Source: Symsagittifera roscoffensis
Taxonomy: Eukaryota; Xenacoelomorpha; Acoela; Convolutidae
Length of the DNA stretch: 64,000 nt
Reading direction: 5' to 3'
NCBI RefSeq assembly: GCF_963678635.1
Contig: NC_087065.1
Span: forward strand, 32,186,373 to 32,250,372
Of this stretch, positions 33,861 through 44,198 are shown in pieces. The notes beneath the pieces were generated by a model. That model had not been told where the DNA came from. It made no database searches and saw only the letters and a list, made by a program, of their open reading frames with translations. Each line of letters starts with the position of its first letter. Positions within the stretch are counted from its first letter, which is position 1. The position numbers and the translations under genes are program-made.

Positions 33861-34009
33861 TCGGTCGCAGAAAGTCCATTTCGGCTACGCATTTCAGTCG
33901 CAACATGAGTCGCAAACATCGGCCCCGGTAAAACACCGCGGGAGGAAATTTCCACTTTACGTTTCCGCCGAAATGTTCGAACAAGATTTCATTGAGCGAT
34001 AAATAAACT

Positions 34010-34240
34010 CATAGTCGCGCAAGGCCTATGGTCTAAGAAGTCAAAACACAAGGTCGAAATGAACCGAAACAAAAAGTCAATCTGGGTCGATGCAACGGCG
34101 TCGAAATATAAAGTCGAACAAGGTCGAAACATATAGTCGAACTGGGTCATCCAGGTGTCAAAGCTCTAACAAAAATCCATAATCACGTGGAGCCAATAGT
34201 CGAACTGAAAGTCAAAACATGTAGTCAAATTGAAATTTTT
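34010..34240. repeat. GTCGAA-rich irregular repeat
   Basis: The words gtcgaaa and agtcgaac recur with irregular spacing (aggtcgaaac, atagtcgaactgggtc). GTCGAA and its complement TTCGAC relate loosely to the neighbouring 22-bp array (GTCGC/GCGAC). No gene. Confidence 0.5.
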
Positions 34241-34948
34241 TAAATGAGTTTTGGAAATATTTTTTGCTTGCAAACTCTAAACAGATGCACCTTGATAAAA
34301 CAACAAATTTTGAGACAAAAAAGAATTTAAAAAAAATTTCGATAATTTACGCTTTACCACCAATCTTTTTAAGGTTTTTACCTTCATTTAACCTAACGGG
34401 CTATTAACAATTCATTTGCCTCGAAAAAACTAAAAGAAGAGCTGCTTCAAAAAATTACGCAATAAAAGGTATCAAAATTCAATATGACATGATTCGACTG
34501 TTTTAAATGTTTTATAACGATTTTGCTGAAGTATATCTACAATATCACGCTTTAAAGTTAACAAAGAAAAACGTTTTGCTGTGAATTTAGAAGAACAACT
34601 TTGGATGACGGATATCAGGTCGAGATGAATTCAGCGTGAGTCGTAAAGTCAAATATTTACGATCAAATATTTTCTCAAATAAAAAAATCGCAAGTTCAGT
34701 ATCTTTTTGATTCCTCATTGGCTTTTTAATTTATATTGAGCAACACGGTTCTGTAAGAGAGATTGTGAAACTGGCTGCATAATTGTGTTTTATTCATTTT
34801 TAAGTGTGGTGTTTATGTAACCTGATCAAATCCAACGTCGTAGAGAATGTTGGTCTTGCGTATTGCCAGTGAGAATTCAAAACGTTATCTTCTCAATCGA
34901 TTTGTTAAGCACAGCCTATTTCTATACGAAGATTAGAATTACTGTGAC
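34241..34948. other. No gene visible
   Basis: AT-rich spacer between the GTCGAA repeats and the gag-like relic. No frames or repeats of note. Confidence 0.4.
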
Positions 34949-35610
34949 ATGGCCCTTCTCGTGAACCGCCGGTCTCATGGGAAGATTGATCCGAAATTCG
35001 AGTGGTTGATCATTGCCAAACAGGAGATCCACATTAAGGATTTACTAGATGACACTACGGCAACGCAAAATGTGTATCCGACACTAAAAGAGCCAGCGGG
35101 TACCGAAAAAGCCCAGATGCGGGCGGACAGAGAAGCTCGCAATGCAGAAGCGATACGAGTCCGAAGAGTGGAATGAACTCGCCGATCGAATGAAGAGAAA
35201 CGGTTGTTCCACGGAAGAACGAGAGGAGAGGCAGATAAACGAAGGTAGTCGAAAATTTTCTTATCGTTTGTGAAGCAGGGGCAACGTTGTTTTTTTTCAG
35301 AATTATCCGAGTAGTAAAAATGTGGAATTACCTTTGCGGAGTCATGGAAATGGACAACGGCTGCGTTCTATCGAGAACCGGATGTTACGAACCGTAGCGT
35401 CATCCTGTTTTTTCGTAAACAGCGAGATAACAAAGGAATGGTGCAGTTTTTGGAGCACTTATTGACTTAGCCAACAGCTGTAATTTTGGCCACAAGAAGG
35501 AGTTGACCGTGCGAGATGTTTTCATTTTTAAGATGAAGCTCGAGGGGGTAAGAAAACAGCTTTGTATGAAAACAATGAGTCGCAACGAAGCCCTTCAATT
35601 TGAGGTGGTT
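34949..35610 (+). pseudogene. Retrotransposon gag-like relic
   Basis: After an uninformative frame (34949-35176), the plus strand reads WTTAAFYREPDVTNRSVILF and RDNKGMVQFLEHL (35350-35460). After a frameshift it continues IDLANSCNFGHKKELTVRDV, FIFKMKLEGVRKQL, SRNEALQF. The pattern of a Phe-rich strand, then CNFG, then L-x-R-D-x-F/I-x-x-K/G fits the C-terminal capsid part of Ty3/gypsy gag. No zinc knuckle or pol follows: a 1.26 kb tandem repeat begins at 35621. Identification rests on pattern only. Confidence 0.5.
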
Positions 35611-35620
35611 CTGGTTCTTA

Positions 35621-36883
35621 GGCAAGATGCAAGAAATCATCAGAAATGTTTTTTTTTCCAAAATGTTTGCAAAAATCACTAAATTTTTAATATGTTTGGA
35701 AACAACGTACCGCTAATTTAATTTTGTTTTTTCCATTAATTAGTATGTTTTACCTTGATTTTTCATCTACACTCATAGCTAAAAAGAGACTGAAAAACAT
35801 AATTGTCTGCAAAGAACCGATTGATTATCAAACAACATGCACTTACAGAAAAAAAAATAATCAAAGAGCTGTCGAGCAGCAGACGAGTTCTGGAGGGTCT
35901 CTATAGAACTCAAAGCTGAACGAGGTTCCAACATTGGTAGTTTTTATGAGGCTGGAGGCGTCATTCTTGCAAAAAAAGCAAAACGTGTACCACACCATGT
36001 TACAAGAAAAGATGTGGTACACTTTTGCAAAAAACAAGTTTCCATTTTTTTGAGTCAGCTTTTTTCAGCTAACTTTTTTCCAAAAATTATTCTTTCATCG
36101 TAATAAATATTTCGTCAAACTCAATTTTTTTCCAGCCTAAGCATTTTCTTGCGAGTTTATGTAAATTTCGACACGTGTGCAAAATCACTCTCGAGAACTT
36201 TTGCAAGTTGAAGAGTTTGAGCTGATATCTTCGACAAGCATACCAAATTTTTTCGGCAAGTATGTCGAAACTTTTTACGAAATGTGAAAACTGTTTTGCT
36301 TTTTTTAAACAAAAATGCAAAATGATTTCAAAATTTCTTGCAAAACCAAAAACCGTTTCATATTTTTCACAAACTTGCAAAAAAAAAGTATGGTTTTTTC
36401 TTGTAAGACGCATGTTTTTCATGATTTTTCTCAAACTTAAGCTAAAATGTTGATTCTTTTTATAATAGAAATACAAAAAACGCAAAATTTTATTGCTAAA
36501 AACAAGTTGAATTATTGCTAAGAACACTTCTATTTTGATGACTTGGACCTATTTCCCTTGAATTAATACATTGCTAGTTTGCTGTTTTTGTTCAAGAGAC
36601 ATGCAAAAACTAGTTTTCTAAATAATTGAATTTTGAAAAAAAAATTCAAAAAGTTTGATTATTACAAAATGCGAAAAGAAGATCAGTTTTTTGGAAAAAA
36701 TGCATAACTTTTTTCACTTTTTGCAATAAAATGCGAAAAGGTTTTGAATTTTTTCAACAACATGCTAAAATTTTAACAATTTTTTTTCTACATATTTGCA
36801 AAAATTGTTTCCATTTTTTTAAACAAAAAGCAAAAAATCTTTCATTATTTTCTACACATTTCGAAAAGTGTTTCTGGTTTTTA
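35621..36883. repeat. 1.26 kb tandem repeat, unit 1
   Basis: The phrase ggcaagatgcaagaaa...catcaga starts at 35621, 36884 and 47045, and the following kilobase matches in each. Inside is a ~45-bp sub-repeat of ttttttcaacaaaatgcaaaa type (36240-36400, 36660-36890) and a conserved piece with NNQRAVEQQ...SSGGS (35850-35900) that differs little between units. No protein family is recognised. Confidence 0.75.
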
Positions 36884-37423
36884 GGCAAGATGCAAGAAAC
36901 CATCAGAAAAGTTTAGTTTCGTTTTCTCCAAAATGTTTGCAAAAATCACTAAATTTTTAATATGTTTGGAAACAATGTACCGCTAATTTAAATTTGTTTT
37001 TTCAATTAATTTGAACGTTTTGCCTTAAATTTTCATCTACGCTCATAGCTAAAAAGAGACTGAAGAAAATAATTATCTACAAAGAACGGATTGAATATCA
37101 AACAACATGCACTTACAGAAAAAAAAGTAATCAAAGAGCTGTCGAGCAGCAGAGGAGTTCTGAAGGGTCTCTATAGAACTCAGAGCTGAACGAGGTTCCA
37201 TCGTTAGTGGTTTTTATGAGGCTGGAGGCGTCATTCTTGCAAAAACAAACAAAAGTTTTACCACACCATGTTACAAGAAATGACGTGGTACACTTTTGCA
37301 AAAAAAAGAGTTTCCAGTTTTTTGAGTCAATTTTTTTCAGCTAATTTTTTTCTAAAAATTATTCTTTATTCGTAATAAATATTTCGTCAAACTCAATTTT
37401 TTTCCAGCCTAAGCATTTTCATG
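36884..37423. repeat. 1.27 kb tandem repeat, unit 2, left part (split by gypsy insertion)
   Basis: Second unit, interrupted after cctaagcattttcatg by the LTR element at 37424. It resumes at 46304 with tcatgtgagtttatg. The uninterrupted unit 1 reads cctaagcattttcttgcgagtttatg at the matching place (36137-36162), giving an empty-site comparison. Confidence 0.8.
37419..37423. other. Target-site duplication, left (tcatg)
   Basis: Five bases tcatg immediately before the 5' LTR TG. They are repeated at 46304-46308 after the 3' LTR CA. Confidence 0.85.
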
Positions 37424-37764
37424 TGTCAAAGGTGATATTTTATGTTGACTCTATAACCTCAGAGTTATATTTAGTTATGACCTTTTACCATGCTAATTTA
37501 AAAATGCCTGCCAAAAACGCAACGGCTTTTGGCAGACTTAGAGTTTGTTCATTGGCAATTTTTGATATGCAACTAATCCTGTGAAACTAATTTAACCTTT
37601 TTATCATCCCTTAACTTAGCTTAGATACCTTAGTCTTTTATTTAGTCTTAGATAAAAGCCTACAACTAAAATGTAGGAATCTTAACCAACCCCGTCTTAA
37701 ACTAGTCTTAGTTTAAATTTAATCAATTCTAACCAACAGAGAGTTTTATCCTAATTTTTTAACA
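37424..37764 (+). repeat. 5' LTR
   Basis: Begins TGTCAAAGGTGATATTTTA and ends TTTTTTAACA (TG...CA). The second, internal gag block begins at the point in the LTR that reads gcctacaactaaaatgtagg (37658), so R probably starts near there, and transcription probably with it. It matches the 3' LTR with scattered substitutions. Confidence 0.9.
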
Positions 37765-37782
37765 TGGCGCAGTCAAACGAGT
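37765..37782 (+). promoter_or_regulatory. Primer binding site
   Basis: TGGCGCAGTCAAACGAGT lies immediately after the LTR's final CA. TGG... directly after the LTR is the expected complement of a tRNA 3' CCA end. Several insect gypsy elements use a TGGCGCAGTC primer site assigned to tRNA-Ser, which would fit, but I cannot confirm the tRNA. Confidence 0.7.
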
Positions 37783-38720
37783 CGAACCTACGAGGACTAG
37801 TTTTTTTTGGAACAACACATCGAGTGAAAACCAACACGACTGGGAAAGGTGGTCGGAAAAGTTCCAACTAACAACCATCGCGAAAGATTCCGTGGACATC
37901 GAAGATGTAATCAACCCACCGGTAAGAGCTGAACTAGCAAAGCCCATGGCAGAACCAGGGGACCCATCCGATGATCAAGCCCGTCGGGCCAAAAAGAAGA
38001 ACACCACCGAATAGCTATACTAAATTACAACGAAGAAATGAGAAGGAGAAAGGCAGAAGACAGCGCAAAATTCCACGGACTTCAGATCGGAGATATTGAC
38101 AAGAAATTAAAATCACAATTTTACCTGGCACTCGGAAAATGCTTTTCACATAAAAATCCTGGGAAAAGAATATTGGACATTAAATTTGCCGAATTCTGGG
38201 AATTACTCAAAACTACTTTTACGGTCACTACAAATCTAACATACTAAAGATTTAAATTTTTTGGCCGAAGACAGAAAGAAAACGAGTGATTAGAGAAATT
38301 CCACGAAACACTAACCGAGTTGTCAAAAATTGTAAACTGGGGGAACTCGAGTCAAAATTAGTCAGAGACATTTTCATTACAAATACGCGAAACGTTGAGA
38401 TTCAAAAGAAACAATGTATCGAATACTTGACTCCAGAAAACCTACTGTCTTACGTACTAGTGCAGGAGACAGGTACCAAAATTCATCACAGTACCTAAAT
38501 TTTCCTACCTATAATGCGGTACAGAGACCACAATACAAAGATTGAAGCGACCCTAAATATCGTCGAAAACAATAAGTGCCGCAACTGTGGTCAGTAGTTC
38601 AAGAAAGGACACTTAACTACATGCCAGGCCAGAGATAGAAATTCCAATACGTGCGGACGTAAAGGCCACTTTGCAAAACATTGCAGGAGTTCAGAAAGAA
38701 CGCAAACAAACATAGTCGAA
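37783..38720 (+). pseudogene. Gypsy gag (first copy) with CCHC zinc knuckles
   Basis: Gag frame with QHDWERWSEKFQLTTIAKDS, then VDIEDVINPPVRAELAKPMA, KCFSHKNPGKRILDIKFAEF and WELLKTTFTVTTNLTY, which stops at TAA (38245). It resumes LTELSK and GELESKLVRDIFITNTRNVE. A nucleocapsid follows: CRNCGQ, a TAG, FKKGHLTTC, then NTCGRKGHFAKHC (38570-38690). The second knuckle has the C-x2-C first Cys replaced by Ser. Gag forms the particle and binds the RNA. Frameshifts near 37825, 38000 and 38330 and the stops make it inactive. The second copy at 43400 is cleaner. Confidence 0.8.
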
Positions 38721-39380
38721 CAAAACCAATTAAACCAGGAAAACGAAAATACCCGGGTTAACCCGCAGGAAAATCGCGAATTTGAAGTCAACTTAGATGA
38801 TTTTCCGGTTCTAGTGGTAGACACGAATACCCAAATAAATGCAGTGGAAGATAAGATAGAAAGTGGACTGAGAACTGTAGTTAACCACGAAGGCCTAGAA
38901 CTAAAAAAGACGTTGAAGGTATCTCTGGGAAATTTCAACCCTTACTGTACCGAAATCCAGATTGACTCAGCAAGCCCAGTAGTCTCATTCATGAAAAAAG
39001 ACCTACTGCATGAACTGAAGATACGAGATAGATTTTTAAAGTTAGAACCCGTGGACAAAATAACAAAGAAAGCATACCAAGGCTTCGGGAGCACAATCAA
39101 CATTATTGGAAGAGTTCGGGCGGGAATTCGATCAAAGGGCTGGGACGCTAGCGACCAGAAACTTTTCATTACCGAAGGAGCCGAAAAAAAATCTCCTCGG
39201 AAACGACATATTGCCGAATCTGGGAATAGTAGTACTCCAGAAACAACCTCCACCCAACGGGTAGGAGCTACGAAGAACTCAGAAAGGATCGCCCATCGGG
39301 ATAGACGTCAATCAAATAAGATTAGCATCGGACAGAAAACCAGACCAAACCCAAGAGACACCATCACAAAGTGAGTTTAA
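38721..39380 (+). pseudogene. Gypsy retropepsin region
   Basis: Frame open from 38814. YCTEIQIDSASPVVSFMKKD (38943) holds the active-site Asp in the unusual form D-S-A rather than D-S/T-G, followed by the usual hydrophobic strand. YQGFGSTINIIGRVRAGI corresponds to the second half. Past about 39185 the frame shifts, and another frame carries LLGNDILPNLGIVVLQ, the expected protease end. It would cleave gag-pol. The same region is present inverted at 42758-43395. Confidence 0.7.
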
Positions 39381-39439
39381 AACATACATATCAAAACAAT
39401 TCTCAGACCTCATAAAAAGAACCGGTGGATCAAAGAATT

Positions 39440-40396
39440 TCATAGTTAACACTTTTTTTTAACGAACCAATAAAGCAGATACAGATAAAGAAGAAACGCA
39501 TTCCGATCCATCTTCTCCCTAAAGTTAAACTATGTATCGACCAACTACTAAGAGACGGGCACATCGAAAAATTGTCTAGATGCTCTGAAGATTGTTTCAT
39601 CTCCCCTATCGTAATTACAGCCAAAAGGGACGGATCAATTAAATTAGCATTAAACTCAAAACTATTGAACAAACAGATATTTCGCAATAGATATCAAATG
39701 CCGAATCTATTTGAATTAATTGATAACGTAGCAGTTACGATTAGCGGCCACGACAAAAAAAACATTTGGAAAAAAAACATAAAGTACGCATATAGCCAAA
39801 TACCGCTTTCAAAAGAGGCAAGTAACCAATGTAAATTCAACATCGTGGGGGGAGACGTAACAAGCTCCTACCGTTTTATAACCGGATTTTATGGGCTAGA
39901 CGATATGCCCAATGAATTTCAACGCATAATGGACCGTTTGACGGAACAATTACCAAATACTCATTGTTACCTCGACGACATCTTAATTGCTACCGTAGGT
40001 AGCGAGGACGAACACAAAAAACTAGTCATCAACGTTTTAAAAACACTAGACGACGAAGGATTGGCCATAAAATGGGAAAAGTGCACATTTTTGACCCATA
40101 ATATTGAATGGTTGGGATTTAAAATTGACGTAAAAGGGACGATACCATTAATACATAAATCTGACACAATCAGACATCTGAAAGAACCAAATTGTATCAA
40201 AGATATAAGATCATTAATGGGATCGATTAACCAATTCAACAATTTCATACCAAATTTGGCGTCCTTATCAGCACTGTTTAGAGAACTCAGGCAGAAAAAT
40301 AAACCATTCAAGTGGTCAACGGTGCACGTTGAGGCGTTTGAAACAATTAAGAAAGAAATTTGTAACACGGTAACGAATCATCATTGCTGGGTCTAG
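39440..40396 (+). pseudogene. Gypsy reverse transcriptase, motif A mutated
   Basis: Open from about 39460 (RIPIHLLPKVKLCIDQLLRD) to TAG 40394. Motifs: SPIVITAKRDGSIKLALNSK; QMPNLFELIDNVA; NIKYAYSQIPLSKEA, where the palm motif A catalytic Asp is Asn; FITGFYGLDDMPNEFQRIMD; CYLDDILIATVGS (YLDD, motif C intact); EWLGFKID; SLMGSINQFNNFIPNLA; PFKWSTVHVEAFETIKKEI. After NTVTNHH the sequence jumps directly to the middle of RNase H, a deletion of roughly 70 residues. A poly-T frameshift at ~39455 separates it from the protease side. The motif A change and deletion mean no polymerase activity. Confidence 0.85.
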
Positions 40397-41193
40397 TGTG
40401 GGCATTAGATCATTTTAAAAACTATCTATTGGGCGAACAATTCTCAATCCTAACAGACCACAAAGCCTATATAGGAGCACTGAAAGACGACAGATACACT
40501 AAAACGGCTCATTCACGTCTCACCCGTTGGGCTGACAAATTACTACCATTCGACTTTACCGTCGAACATTTACCGGGTAAAGATATCGGATTTGTTGATT
40601 ATCTATCCCGACACCCATCGGGTGAACCCGCACCAGTTTCACTCGACGACGAAAAATTTGTTACCGCTTCGGTAAACCAAATTCGTACCCTTTTAGGTTT
40701 TGATCACTTGATGCCGAGAAATTCATGGCCGCAAATAAGAAATAAATTCTCACTACAAGTATTAGCACATGACGTCATACACTGCAACACGATTGGCCAG
40801 TCGACAGATCATATGACCAGTCAAGAAATAGAACGTGAGATGCGAACTGTGATCGCCGCTGAAACTTTCCAAGCTATAGTTAACTATTCTAAAACTTCAG
40901 TATGCCAAAATTTACATTCACGTACGGAAGACTGCAACCCATCTTGCAAGATTAACGATTTCTCCACAAACTATAAAACACTGAAGGATATGGCCGAACA
41001 ACTCGAACTTTATGAACAAATTGAACCTTCAAACACTGATAACATGGATACTCCAACACCAGGTACTAGCAGCCCACCGGATAACCCCTCAGGAAGATCA
41101 CCCACTAAAAAGAAAACAGTCAAAATTTCTCTTGGCCGGAGATATTCGATTCGAAATTTATGTCTTCATTTTCGAAACAAGATCTGGTATTGA
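40384..41193 (+). pseudogene. Gypsy RNase H (5' deleted) and linker
   Basis: LGLVWALDHFKNYLLGEQFS, then ILTDHKAYIGAL (catalytic Asp kept), LTRWADKLLPFDFTVEHLPG and VDYLSRHP are RNase H landmarks of Ty3/gypsy. The first catalytic Asp (the CDAS-type strand) is missing because of the upstream deletion. The C-terminal part contains DRYTKTAHSRLTRW and a long linker with acidic and proline-rich stretches (DTPTPGTSSPPDNPSG). It ends at TGA 41191-41193. Confidence 0.8.
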
Positions 41194-41199
41194 AAAAAA

Positions 41200-42610
41200 T
41201 AATTAAAGCAATTGAAGAAGACCGTAAACAAGTTATTCTACATTTGGGAAATTACTATAAATCTTATGTTAATAATTTACACGTCAGCGGAGGATGTCTT
41301 TATTTGGACAACCGATTAGTTATCCTGGCATGCTTGAGATCGACAATGCTTCACCGATTACACGAAGCTCATCCAGGCCAGTTCGCAATGAAAAGTCTGG
41401 CAACCCAATACATCTGGTGGCCAAAAATTTATCGCGAGAATCAAGTCCACGGTGAAAACTGTATCGAGTGCGATAAAATATGTTAAAATTTGAAACCTCT
41501 TTCAAACCATAACAAATTCGGAAAACTCTCAACGGTCGAAGAACCAAACCAAGAAATAGAATTAGATTTGGCCGGTCCGTTGCCACTAATATGGGGAACA
41601 AAAAAATACATATTGGTATGCGTAGACAGATTTTCAAAATTCCCTTCGGCTCAAATAACATCCAGCACATCGGCAAAATCTATCATAAGCTTTCTTAGCA
41701 AATACATAACTCTTCATGGGATACCTAGAACTATCAAAACGGATCAGGGATCTGGTTTTATCTCCAAAGAAGTTAGGGAATTTTGCTGCGAATATAACAT
41801 AAAGGTTATATTTAGCCCAGTGGGTGACCATAGAGCTTCGGAATTGGTCGAACGTTTAATTAGAACCATAAAGGAAAGGCTCTTAGTTATGGCACAAGAA
41901 CACCCAAAACCGTCACTAGAATCCGCATTACTGAAGATAATAAAATGTCCAAGAACGGTAACTCAACAGTCGCTTAACAGCTCCCCCTTCGAAGCACACT
42001 TTGGTAGATCCCCAAAAACTATCTGGCATAATTTAGTCAAGTCACCTTCCTCAAATAACGTTGATTGGAACAAAACCTTGTTATGCATAGATAAGGGCCG
42101 AAAACTCATGAGTCGAGAAAGAAGACACGACTGGGACGCCCTCGATGATATTGAAGACGGAGATCTGGACGAGAACTCATCATCTTCTGATGATATCTCT
42201 AATGCAGTGAGATACGTCCCAACCAGCGCTGGCTCCCCAGAAGACGTGCTCTCACGTGCAGAAAAACGAGATGCTTTGGGCATAAAAAGTTCAGTGCTGA
42301 ACAACCCGCCGGGTAAGACCACTATATATAGAAAAGTTCAGGATAGATTGAAGAGTGAACCATTCTATAGAGAACTCAAGGAAGAAATAGTAAGGGAGTC
42401 AGACCACACAGTTAGCTTAAAAAAATGGAAAAAATACGTAAATCTGATTTAGCTATCAAAAGAAAACCTGCTCAGAAGAAACCGAGCCCGAGAAAAAGAG
42501 AGCAACTAGTCAAATTTTACGCAACAAAGGGACTGAGGAAGACTGCGAAACCTCAAAGAAACGTCGGCTTTAAAAGTTCAAGAGCGACCCAAAAGAAAAG
42601 GAACCTTTAG
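41200..42610 (+). pseudogene. Gypsy integrase, catalytic triad present
   Basis: Zinc-binding head: HRLHEAHPGQFAMKSL, WWPKIYREN, ENCIECDKIC (HHCC), followed by TAA at 41484-41486. Core: EIELDLAGPLPLIWG (first Asp), TIKTDQGSGFISKEV (second Asp) and SELVERLIRTIKERLLVM (Glu), so the D,D,E triad is intact. The frame then runs to TAG 42450-42452 with a C-terminal part rich in Ser, Asp and Glu. A further basic frame (KPAQKKPSPRKREQLVKF) continues to 42610. The core looks the least damaged part of the element. It would have produced the 5-bp tcatg duplication. Confidence 0.85.
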
Positions 42611-42720
42611 TCGAACTTCGAAGAGCTAGATATAGCGAGGCGGAACGCGTCGATGAATAGCTCCAGAATAGCTTCTTCATTTCTCAGCTTCTTCATGACT
42701 GAACAAAACCAAACTGAATT

Positions 42721-43395
42721 TTCTCTACAAACTATAAAACACTGAAGGATATGGCCGCTAATCGTAATTGCTACGTTATCAATTAAATCAAATAGATTCG
42801 GCATTTGTTCAATATATCTATTTGTAAATATATGCGAAATATCTGTTTGTTCAATAGTTTCGAGTTTATATCTAGACAATTTTCCGATGTGCCCGTCTCT
42901 TAGTAGTTGGTCGATACATAGTTTAACTTTTGGCAAAAGATGGATCGGAATGCGTTTCCCCTTCACCTGTATCGGCTTTGTTGGTTCGTTAAAATAAGTA
43001 ATTACTATGAAATTCTTTGATCTACCGGTTCTTTTTATGAGTTCTGAAAATTGTTTTGATATGTATGTTTTGAACTCACTTTGTGATGGTGTCTCTTGGT
43101 TTTGGTCTGGTTTTCTGTCCGATGCAAATCGTATTTGATTGACGTCTAACCCGATGGGCGATCCTTTCTGAGTTCTCCGTAGCTCTGACCCGTTGGGTGG
43201 AGGTTGTTTCTGGAGTACTACTATTCCCAGATTCGGTAATATGTCGTTTCCGAGGAGATTTTTTTCTGCTCCTTCGGTAATGAAAAGTTTCTGTTCGCTA
43301 GCGTCCCAGTCCTTCAATCGAATTCTCACCCGAACTCTTCCAATAATGTTGATTGTGCTCCCGAAGCCTTGGTACGCTTTCTTTGTTAACTAAGA
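42721..43395 (-). pseudogene. Inverted copy of gypsy protease/RT inside the element
   Basis: On the minus strand this reads DWDASEQKLFITEGAEKNLL, GNDILPNLGIVVLQ, SEFKTYISKQFSELIKRTGR, HLLPKVKLCIDQLLRDGHIG and NLFDLIDNVAITISG. It is homologous to 39130-39760 of the same element in reverse, lacking about 75 bases of the RT N-terminus. Its frame is cleaner than that of the direct copy, so it derives from another, less damaged element. At 42721-42757 a direct-oriented patch acaaactataaaacactgaa... matches 40968-41000, which is another switch point. Confidence 0.85.
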
Positions 43396-43399
43396 AATT

Positions 43400-44198
43400 C
43401 TTAGGCTGGAAAATGCCTACAACTAAAAGGCCTACAACTAAAGTGTAGGAATCTTAACCAACCCCGTCTTAAACTAGTCTTAGTTTAAGTTTAATCAATT
43501 CTAAGCAACAGACAGTTTCATCCTAAGTTTTTAACATGGCGCATTCAAACGAGTCGAACCTATGAGGACTAGAGTTTTTTTGGAACAACACATCGATTGA
43601 AAACCAACACGACTGGGAAAGGTGGTCGGAAAAGTTCCTACTAACAACCATCGCGAAAGATTCCGTGGACATCGAAGATGTAATCAACCCACCGGTAAGA
43701 ACCGAACTAGCATACCCCATGGCAGAACCAGCGGACCCGTCCGATGATCAAGCCCATCGAGCCGAAAAAGAAGAACACCACCGAATAGCTATACTAAATT
43801 ACAACGAAGAAATAAGAAGGAGAAGGGCAGAAGACAACGCAAAATTCAATGGACTTCAGATCGGAGATATTGTCAAGAAAATAAAATCACAATTATACAT
43901 GGCACTCAGAAAAGAAGGACAGAAATGCTTTTCACATAAAAATCCTGGGAAAAGAATATTGGACATTAACTTTGCCGAATTCTGGGAATTACTCAAAACT
44001 ACATTTGCGGTCACTACAAATCTAACATACGAAAGATTTAAATTCTATGGCCGAAGAGAGAAAGAAAACGAATCTTTAGAGAGCTTCCACGAAACACTAT
44101 CCGAGTTGTCAAAAAATTAAAAACTGGGGGAACTCGAGTCAGAATTAGTCAGAAACATTTTCATTACAAATATGCGAAAGGTTGAGATTCAAAAGAAA
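43400..44198 (+). pseudogene. Second R-U5-PBS-gag block inside the element
   Basis: Starts with gcctacaactaaa, matches the LTR from 37658 to its end, then tggcgcattcaaacgag (PBS) and a gag frame: QHDWERWSEKFLLTTIAKDS, DPSDDQAHRAEKEEHHRIAI, IGDIVKKIKSQLYMALRKEG, NPGKRILDINFAEFWELL, ESLESFHETLSELSKN. This frame is longer than the first gag and has fewer stops. It ends abruptly at attcaaaagaaa, where it joins integrase-3' sequence. Confidence 0.85.

Noticed and set aside
33520-34002. Several overlapping frames of 60-108 codons on both strands
   Set aside because: They arise from the 22-bp tandem repeat and its flanks. The repetitive peptides (THVATL, CDFAR) are repeat artefacts.
38591-42322. 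Minus-strand frames of 103-133 codons over the gypsy pol
   Set aside because: These are antisense shadows of protease, RT and integrase. They show no independent domain.
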